Source of the DNA: an uncultured Synergistales bacterium
Lineage (GTDB): Bacteria; Synergistota; Synergistia; Synergistales; Aminobacteriaceae
Assembly: GCA_905233515.1 (NCBI GenBank)
Contig: CAJOEQ010000019.1
Location: forward strand, 1 to 8,936
DNA length: 8,936 nt
Direction: 5' to 3'
Shown here: piece by piece, positions 1-4,964 of the stretch
Layout: the number at the start of each line of letters is the position of its first letter
Numbering within the stretch: position 1 is the first letter of the stretch
The notes under the pieces: model-generated
The model's database searches: none
The model's input: the letters and a program-made list of their open reading frames with translations, nothing else
Told to the model about the DNA's origin: nothing
Position numbers and translations under genes: made by a program

Positions 1-714
1 AGTATATGCGATTCTTAAATCTGTAGCGTAATTTACTTTGCAGATTCCTAATTTTATGCACTCTATAACTTGCTCATCAGGTACGCCCGAAGTTCCATGC
101 AAGACTAAAGGCACATTTACTTTTTCATGAATTTTAGCGAGAACATCAAAATTTAATTTCGGGACTCCTTTATAGACTCCGTGAGCCGTGCCAATTCCTA
201 CAGCAAGCGAATCACATTCAGTGCTTGAGACAAATTCTTTTGCCTCGTCAGGATCTGTAAAAGGGTTTATATCGGGATTAATTAAATCGTCTTCTTTGCC
301 TCCAACTCGGCCAAGTTCAGCTTCAACGGGAATTTTTGCGGCATGACAGAATCTTACAACTGAACGAGTCAACGCTATATTCTCATCAAATTTTAATTTG
401 CTCCCGTCAATCATTATTGAAGTATAGCCGGTTTTTACAGCAAGTGCGGCCATCTCGAAACTATTACCGTGATCTAAATGACATACAACAGGAATATTTA
501 CGCGTTCGGCAGCTGCTTTTACGTTCGCAAAATAGAAATCAAATCCCGCAAATTTTACAGTCCCCGGGCTTGTCTGCATTATGACGGGTGAGCGAGTCTC
601 TTCTGCAGCTTTTAAGACAGCTAACACCATTTCCATATTTTCAACGTTGAAGGCTCCGACGGCGTATTTATTTCTTTGAGCATCTAAGAGTAAATCACTT
701 GAAGTAACAAGCAA
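1..714 (-). CDS. kbaY: Class II tagatose/fructose-bisphosphate aldolase, catalytic subunit (GatY/KbaY-like), 3' end cut by window edge
   Basis: Zn-dependent class II aldolase, expected to split tagatose-1,6-bisphosphate (or fructose-1,6-bisphosphate) into dihydroxyacetone phosphate and glyceraldehyde-3-phosphate in the cytosol. I translated 238 residues; family members are about 285, so roughly 45 C-terminal residues lie outside the window. Visible motifs: NKYAVGAFNVEN near 15-26, HLDHG at 79-83 (catalytic Asp81 and Zn-binding His82), EAELGRVGGKEDD at 131-143, GIGTAHG at 173-179 (Zn His178), LHGTSGVPDE at 205-214 (Zn His206) and KVNYATDLRIA near 226-236. The start is TTG at 712-714, chosen because AAGAGGG lies 9 nt upstream and no in-frame ATG fits the family N-terminus. 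It follows the GatZ-like gene by 24 nt, surely one operon, and this pairing is what favours the tagatose-type assignment over plain FbaA. The GRVGGKEDD loop resembles GatY/KbaY; the TSG in LHGTSG is more like generic FBA, so substrate is not certain. Confidence 0.9.
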   Translation of the reverse strand, partial: MLVTSSDLLLDAQRNKYAVGAFNVENMEMVLAVLKAAEETRSPVIMQTSPGTVKFAGFDFYFANVKAAAERVNIPVVCHLDHGNSFEMAALAVKTGYTSIMIDGSKLKFDENIALTRSVVRFCHAAKIPVEAELGRVGGKEDDLINPDINPFTDPDEAKEFVSSTECDSLAVGIGTAHGVYKGVPKLNFDVLAKIHEKVNVPLVLHGTSGVPDEQVIECIKLGICKVNYATDLRIAYT

Positions 715-723
715 AATTTTATT

Positions 724-730
724 CCCTCTT
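724..730 (-). promoter_or_regulatory. Ribosome binding site fixing the TTG start of the aldolase gene
   Basis: On the minus strand AAGAGGG lies 9 nt before the TTG at 712-714. No ATG is available at a matching distance, so this site supports the TTG start. Confidence 0.65.
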
Positions 731-738
731 TCTATAAA

Positions 739-2034
739 TTATTTTACTTTTACAGCGTAATTATAATCTTCAGTGCATGAGGCTACAAAATTTTTAACGA
801 GCGAGTCAGCTTTCAAATCAAGCAAATTATCACGAACTAATTTATATTGACGCGGCATAAATTGTCTAAGCATTCCCGCCGGAATCTCTACACTGTCAAT
901 ATTTGCGAATAATTTATTAATTGCTGATTTAATTTCCGGTAAACTGAAATAATATCGGCATCTATCAGAATAGCTGTATTTTCTCGCAAGAAATTTATCA
1001 AGTTCTGAGCCGTGATAGTGTTTTCGCCAGTTTTCAGGATTTGCAAGCATTACTCTTTCTAGAGTCTCAATGAAATTTGCGCGTTGATTTTCCGGTATTA
1101 ATTCGCGCTCCATAAAGCGCAAAGCAAATAAACCCTCACGTAACGCAAAAGTCAAAGCGGGGCCCACTTTTAAAATTTTAATTCCGTCTTCTGCCATTTC
1201 TCGCAATTTCCCCGGAGTCTGATAGTCCGTTGAATGTCCTTCAAAGACTAAATCAGGGTATTTTTTGAGCGAGTCCGTTAATTCCCTTGCTGCCTGACGA
1301 TTATAAAAATGTATATCTTTATCGCCGAATTCGACTCCCGGCTGTACAACGACTGCTATAATATCACGCCACCTGTCTGATAAATTATGCTCGTCAAATT
1401 TGCGTTTATAAATTTTTAAAGTATTCTCGAAATCGCTGACTCTTGTAACTTGTAATTTGTCGTCTTCTTCCTGAGTGCCGCCCGGTATTGGAACTTCAGA
1501 GCCTATTATGTAAACCGGCCTGATTTCTTCAGGATTTGAGCGTAATAATTCCTGATATGCTTTCTCGCACTCATTTAATAAAACCGCCCCGCGTTCTGCA
1601 ATAATCTCACTTGAGAGTCTTTCATTCAATGAGTCATCAGCTAATTTCATGCTTGTGTCTAAATGAATTTTCTTGAAACCTGCTAAGACAGCGAGTCTAA
1701 CAAGTTCACAAGAATTTTTCATAGCTTCTGACTCGTTTAATTTTGCCCAAGTTAACGGCCCGAAATGATCAGCTCCGAGAATAATTTTATCGCGTTGAAA
1801 ATTTACTTTATCGGCAATCTTGAAAACGTAATCGCGAAAATCAGCCGGAGTCATTCCTGTATAGCCGCCGAATTGATTAATTTGATTAGATGTGCCCTCG
1901 ATTAAGACATAATCATTAAAATTTTTTGCTTGCTCAAAAATGGCCTCGATTACTAATTCATTAGCAGTACAGTATGAAGGAATCCCGAATCTTTTGCCCG
2001 TTCGTAATTCAAGCAAGGGATTTAATTTTGTCAT
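739..2034 (-). CDS. kbaZ: D-tagatose-1,6-bisphosphate aldolase, GatZ/KbaZ-type (non-catalytic) subunit
   Basis: A 431-residue protein of the GatZ/KbaZ family, usual length about 420-430. In the galactitol and N-acetylgalactosamine pathways of enterics the partner GatZ/KbaZ is needed for full activity and stability of the class II aldolase GatY/KbaY. Family hallmarks seen: EGTSNQINQFGGYTGMTPADF beginning at residue 46, LGADHFGP at 86-93, KIHLDTSM at 122-129, IGSEVPIPGGTQEED near 176-190, and FEGHSTDYQTP around 264-274. The ATG at 2032-2034 has a strong AGGAGGT 8 nt upstream. The catalytic partner follows 24 nt downstream. No PTS transporter, kinase or isomerase is visible, so the sugar that feeds this step cannot be read from the window; galactitol, tagatose and amino-sugar routes all remain possible. 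The family assignment is very firm; the precise substrate is inferred. Confidence 0.94.
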   Translation of the reverse strand: MTKLNPLLELRTGKRFGIPSYCTANELVIEAIFEQAKNFNDYVLIEGTSNQINQFGGYTGMTPADFRDYVFKIADKVNFQRDKIILGADHFGPLTWAKLNESEAMKNSCELVRLAVLAGFKKIHLDTSMKLADDSLNERLSSEIIAERGAVLLNECEKAYQELLRSNPEEIRPVYIIGSEVPIPGGTQEEDDKLQVTRVSDFENTLKIYKRKFDEHNLSDRWRDIIAVVVQPGVEFGDKDIHFYNRQAARELTDSLKKYPDLVFEGHSTDYQTPGKLREMAEDGIKILKVGPALTFALREGLFALRFMERELIPENQRANFIETLERVMLANPENWRKHYHGSELDKFLARKYSYSDRCRYYFSLPEIKSAINKLFANIDSVEIPAGMLRQFMPRQYKLVRDNLLDLKADSLVKNFVASCTEDYNYAVKVK

Positions 2035-2042
2035 TTATTCAA

Positions 2043-2049
2043 ACCTCCT
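2043..2049 (-). promoter_or_regulatory. Strong Shine-Dalgarno site of the GatZ/KbaZ-like gene
   Basis: AGGAGGT on the minus strand, 8 nt before the ATG at 2034. It is the closest match to the anti-Shine-Dalgarno sequence in the window. Confidence 0.8.
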
Positions 2050-2064
2050 GAAATTATTAATAAA

Positions 2065-2093
2065 ATTTTATAATAAAAGCTCCCTCATTTTAA
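2065..2093 (-). promoter_or_regulatory. Candidate sigma70-type promoter of the aldolase operon
   Basis: On the minus strand TTAAAA (2093-2088) and TAAAAT (2070-2065) are separated by exactly 17 nt. The implied start point near 2058 would give a leader of about 24 nt containing the AGGAGGT site. The -35 element falls in the loop of the terminator hairpin of the upstream unit. The region is so AT-rich that chance matches are likely, so this is only a candidate. Confidence 0.3.
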
Positions 2094-2101
2094 GAGAGAG
2101 C
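2072..2101 (-). terminator. Rho-independent terminator of the permease-nuclease unit
   Basis: Read on the minus strand, an 8-bp stem GCTCTCTC / GAGGGAGC (one T·G wobble) encloses the 7-nt loop TTAAAAT and is followed by TTTTATT. It lies 38 nt after the nuclease stop codon, the position expected for an intrinsic terminator. On the plus strand the hairpin is followed by A residues, so termination is expected only for leftward transcription. Confidence 0.75.
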
Positions 2102-2139
2102 AAAAATATAAATCGTAAATTTTTCTATATATAATTATA

Positions 2140-2775
2140 TTACTCTTCAGCCCAGAGTCCTTTTTTCTCTTCACGGGCTTCACGCTGGAATCTAACAAAA
2201 ATTTCAGAGTAGTGCGAGTTAGGCTGTACTGTCATAACTTGAGCATAACCGTCAAGCAATAATTTAGCATTAAACATTTTCGCTCTGATTGCTGACTCGT
2301 TATTGTCCATATCCTTTTTTGAAGGCTCTTCAAGCCACACATAAGCGAGCATTCTATTATATCTATCTAACGCGCCTACATCCGTCTGAAGCCATACTGT
2401 TTTATCAGTCAATTGTGATTTTGTGAAATTGCTGGCCTCTTTTCCGTAATATTGAACGGGTTTATTCGGGTGAACTGTCTCGGGAGTGTCGACTCCTAAA
2501 AATCTAACTCGCTGCTTCTGGTATCTCTTACCATCAGGGAATATAAACGAGACAATAGCCGTGTCGCCGTCTACGACTCTTTCAATTTTTGCCTTGTAAA
2601 CGGTATTGCGTCGAATTTCGAGAGTCTCTAAAGCGTTAGGCCCCTTGTGATAATGATATTCGCCCGTGTCCTTGTCATAATGTCCGCCGTTAGCGTCGAG
2701 TTTGCCCGGATGAGCAAAACAAGTACAAGAGAGTGCTATTACGAGAATTACTGCGATAAAAACGCGCTTTAACAT
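2140..2775 (-). CDS. Secreted thermonuclease-like (SNase/TNase domain) protein with N-terminal YHYH-type segment
   Basis: A 211-residue exported nuclease of the staphylococcal nuclease family, expected to be Ca-dependent and to cut DNA and/or RNA outside the cytoplasm. Residues 1-21 form a Sec signal peptide (positive LKR, hydrophobic core, cleavage likely after CFA21). Residues 22-45 form a Gly/His-rich stretch with HPGKLDANGGHYDKDTGEYHYH, a YHYH-type motif found ahead of several bacterial nuclease domains. The SNase domain spans about 58-209: VVDGDTA with Asp69 and Asp71, VRFLGVDTPE with Arg91, Asp96 and Glu99, DRYNRMLAYVW with Arg141, and the terminal GLWAEE. Arg91, Glu99 and Arg141 correspond to Arg35, Glu43 and Arg87 of S. 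aureus nuclease, so the enzyme should be active. Cys17 is not in a good lipobox (ALS before it), so a lipoprotein is less likely. It starts 20 nt after the permease stop, with GAAGGGA 11 nt before the ATG. It could serve in nutrient scavenging; no dedicated partner is visible. Confidence 0.92.
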   Translation of the reverse strand: MLKRVFIAVILVIALSCTCFAHPGKLDANGGHYDKDTGEYHYHKGPNALETLEIRRNTVYKAKIERVVDGDTAIVSFIFPDGKRYQKQRVRFLGVDTPETVHPNKPVQYYGKEASNFTKSQLTDKTVWLQTDVGALDRYNRMLAYVWLEEPSKKDMDNNESAIRAKMFNAKLLLDGYAQVMTVQPNSHYSEIFVRFQREAREEKKGLWAEE

Positions 2776-2795
2776 GATAAATCAAATCCCTTCAT

Positions 2796-3563
2796 TTAAA
2801 ATATTAAATCATAAATTATTCTGACAAAAAATAATGCCAGCACTATAAGTATAACAGGCCTGACAGCTTTAGACCCTCCTCGCTCAAAAAATTTTGCACC
2901 GATATAATTTCCTGCAATGCTGAAGAATCCGGCAGTCAATCCCAGCGGCAAAATAACTTTATTATTCATGAAATATACTACAAGAGCCGCAATATTTGTT
3001 GTAAGATTTATTGCTTTAGCGACTCCGTTTGCTTTCTGGACGCTCAAACCTGCCGCAGCCATCAATAATAACATGAATGTCCCAGCCCCGGGGCCGTAAA
3101 ATCCATCGTAGAATCCCGTACCTAATGCAACAAGAGCGCAAAATATATAAGTCCTAAAATTTATAATCTCGTCCGAACCTGTTGACTCGCGTAATAAATC
3201 CTGACTCTTGAACACGTAAAAAGCTATTACAGGAATCATGAATAACATCAAAATTTTAAACGCGTGATCTCCTATTAGTAAAGCCGTCTTTGCTCCCAGT
3301 GATGAGCCTATAAAAGCTCCGGCAATTCCTATAATAGATAATTTCACAGGCATATAACCGTTAATAAAATATTTCGTGAAAGTCAAAGCAGTTCCCATTG
3401 AAGAGCTTAATTTGTTAGTGCCTATTGAGACATGAACAGGAAGCCCAGCGATTAAATACGCCGGAAGAGTTATTAAACCTCCGCCGCCTCCTATTGCGTC
3501 AACAAGTCCGCCGATAAATATTAACGGACAAATAATAAATAATTGCGATAATTGCCAGTCCAT
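2796..3563 (-). CDS. TSUP (TauE/SafE/YfcA-type) membrane permease
   Basis: A 255-residue integral membrane protein of the TSUP family (TauE/SafE), whose members are thought to export or import sulfite, sulfoacetate, thiosulfate or similar organosulfur and carboxylate anions. The two-repeat architecture is visible: the first repeat has GGLVDAIGGGGGLITLP at 18-34 and GTNKLSSS at 48-55; the second has GFYDGFYGPGAGTFM at 150-164 and NGVAKAINLTTN at 179-190. Hydrophobic segments lie near 5-35, 55-70, 75-95, 100-118, 137-172, 186-200, 203-222 and 234-253, giving about eight helices as is typical. The ATG at 3561-3563 has AGGAGA 11 nt upstream. The gene is divergent from sbcD and heads a unit with the secreted nuclease. 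The substrate cannot be predicted from sequence in this family, and the neighbour gives no clue. Confidence 0.92.
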   Translation of the reverse strand: MDWQLSQLFIICPLIFIGGLVDAIGGGGGLITLPAYLIAGLPVHVSIGTNKLSSSMGTALTFTKYFINGYMPVKLSIIGIAGAFIGSSLGAKTALLIGDHAFKILMLFMIPVIAFYVFKSQDLLRESTGSDEIINFRTYIFCALVALGTGFYDGFYGPGAGTFMLLLMAAAGLSVQKANGVAKAINLTTNIAALVVYFMNNKVILPLGLTAGFFSIAGNYIGAKFFERGGSKAVRPVILIVLALFFVRIIYDLIF

Positions 3564-3603
3564 ATTATATAAATTCTCCTGAAAAATTTAAAACTTTACG
3601 CAG

Positions 3604-3612
3604 ATTTTATCA
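3604..3612 (-). promoter_or_regulatory. Candidate extended -10 promoter element for the permease-nuclease unit
   Basis: The minus strand reads TGATAAAAT, an extended -10 (TGnTAAAAT), about 40 nt before the permease start. No convincing -35 hexamer is present, which an extended -10 can partly replace. AT-richness makes chance matches possible. Confidence 0.35.
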
Positions 3613-3637
3613 CTTATATATTTATATATGCTAAAAT
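3608..3637 (+). promoter_or_regulatory. Candidate promoter of the sbcDC operon
   Basis: TGCTAAAAT at 3629-3637 is an extended -10 element. TTATCA at 3608-3613 is a weak -35 at an 18-nt spacing. The implied start point near 3644 gives a leader of about 40 nt containing the AGGAGGGG site. This element would leave the TTG at 3639 upstream of or at the transcript start, which agrees with the GTG start at 3684. Confidence 0.4.
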
Positions 3638-3667
3638 TTTGGAAAATTCCCAGATTTATATTTATCA

Positions 3668-3674
3668 GGAGGGG
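3668..3674 (+). promoter_or_regulatory. Shine-Dalgarno site fixing the GTG start of sbcD
   Basis: AGGAGGGG begins at 3667-3668 and ends 9 nt before GTG at 3684. Its position inside any longer reading frame starting at TTG 3639 argues strongly that translation starts at 3684. Confidence 0.8.
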
Positions 3675-3683
3675 CTCAAAAAC

Positions 3684-4901
3684 GTGAAAATCTTGCATAC
3701 TTCAGACTGGCACATAGGCAGGCGGCTCAAGAATAAAGACAGAATAGAAGAATTTATAAAATTTTTTGACTGGCTCAAAGATTTAATAACGCGTGAAAAT
3801 GTTGATGTCTTGCTCGTATCAGGCGATATTTTCGACAATACTACACCTTCAGTGCAGGCTCAAAATATTTATTATTCATTCTTGTATTCAATCGCAAAAT
3901 CTCAATGCAAACATTGTGTTATAATTTCCGGAAATCATGACTCGCCCGCATTTCTTGACGCGCCGTCAGACTTGTTAAAACTTTCAAATATTCACGTTAT
4001 AGGCCGAGCCTCGCAAAATCCTGACGACGAAATTATTAAATTATATGATCCTGATTTAATAGTTTGTGCAGTGCCTTATTTACGAGATAGGGACGTTCGC
4101 AAATCCGATGATAATATTGACTCAATCGAGAAGGCTTTAACGAGCGGAATTTACGAACATTATAAAAAAGTTTTTACCCGTGCTAAAGAAATAAAAGCAG
4201 ACTCAAATATTCCCATTATAGCAATGGGTCATTTATTCGCACGTGGAGGCAGGACAAATATAGACGACGGGACTCGCTCGCTTTATGTCGGGACTTCTAT
4301 AGAGATCGGCAGCGATTTATTTTCTAAGGACTATATAAATTATACGGCACTCGGGCATTTGCACTCACAGCAATTTATTAAACACGAAAATATAAGATAT
4401 TCAGGCTCACCTATTGCGATGGGATTCGGTGAGGTCGGAGAGAAAAACGCGCAAAAATCCGTGTATATAATCGAATTTAACGAGAATAATAATATAGCAA
4501 TAAATAATATTCCCGTTCCTGAGTTCCAAATTTTAAAGCGAATCTCCGGCAATCTTGACGAAATTTTTACAGAGCTTGAAAATTTATCACTATTAAATAA
4601 ATCTATATGGCTCGATATAACTTACACAGGCCGTGAAATAATAGGCGATTTACCCGAACAATTAAATAAATTCACGAAAAAATTTCCTTTACTTGAGATA
4701 TTAAGCGTTCACAACGAGAACAGAGAATTACAATATAATAATGAACTTGACGCAATACCTGAAGGCCTCGAAAAAATTTCTCCCGTAAAAATGCTTGAAA
4801 CCTGTTTTGATGCAAATAAGACTCCTGAATCTCAGCGCAAAATATTTATCACGTTATATCAGGAAATTTTACGCGACTTAAATATTGACTATGAAGCATA
4901 A
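3684..4901 (+). CDS. sbcD: Exonuclease subunit SbcD (Mre11-type)
   Basis: Mn-dependent nuclease subunit of the SbcCD (Mre11-Rad50) complex, which acts with SbcC on DNA ends, hairpins and protein-blocked breaks. With the GTG start the protein has 405 residues, a normal length, and begins MKILHTSDWHIG as in typical SbcD. All calcineurin-type phosphoesterase motifs are present: Asp8 and His10 (SDWHIG), Asp48 (SGDIFD), Asn84-His85-Asp86 (SGNHDS), His183 (MGHLF), and His225/His227 (ALGHLH). GSPIAMGFGE at 241-250 ends the catalytic domain, and residues about 255-405 form the C-terminal capping and SbcC-binding region. A TTG 45 nt upstream in frame would add 15 residues unlike the family and would bury the AGGAGGGG site, so it is rejected. 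sbcC follows 63 nt downstream with no terminator between, so the two are probably co-transcribed. Confidence 0.96.
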   Translation: MKILHTSDWHIGRRLKNKDRIEEFIKFFDWLKDLITRENVDVLLVSGDIFDNTTPSVQAQNIYYSFLYSIAKSQCKHCVIISGNHDSPAFLDAPSDLLKLSNIHVIGRASQNPDDEIIKLYDPDLIVCAVPYLRDRDVRKSDDNIDSIEKALTSGIYEHYKKVFTRAKEIKADSNIPIIAMGHLFARGGRTNIDDGTRSLYVGTSIEIGSDLFSKDYINYTALGHLHSQQFIKHENIRYSGSPIAMGFGEVGEKNAQKSVYIIEFNENNNIAINNIPVPEFQILKRISGNLDEIFTELENLSLLNKSIWLDITYTGREIIGDLPEQLNKFTKKFPLLEILSVHNENRELQYNNELDAIPEGLEKISPVKMLETCFDANKTPESQRKIFITLYQEILRDLNIDYEA

Positions 4902-4964
4902 AAATTTTAGTTTTTATTCTCCGCGCAACGAAATTAATTTATTTAAGAGAGGCGATTTATTAAC

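Noticed and set aside
336..584. Plus-strand 82-codon open frame
   Set aside because: It lies antisense to the class II aldolase, which is conserved over the whole stretch.
2140..2775. Nuclease as a lipoprotein anchored through Cys17
   Set aside because: The residues before Cys17 (A-L-S) do not form a proper lipobox, while CFA at 19-21 is a reasonable signal peptidase I site.
3564..3683. Riboswitch or structured leader between the permease gene and sbcD
   Set aside because: Only about 75-120 nt of very AT-rich DNA with no stable stems; promoters and ribosome binding sites account for it.
4902..4964. Terminator or separate promoter between sbcD and sbcC
   Set aside because: No stem followed by a T-run and no paired -35/-10 could be found; the genes are most simply one operon.
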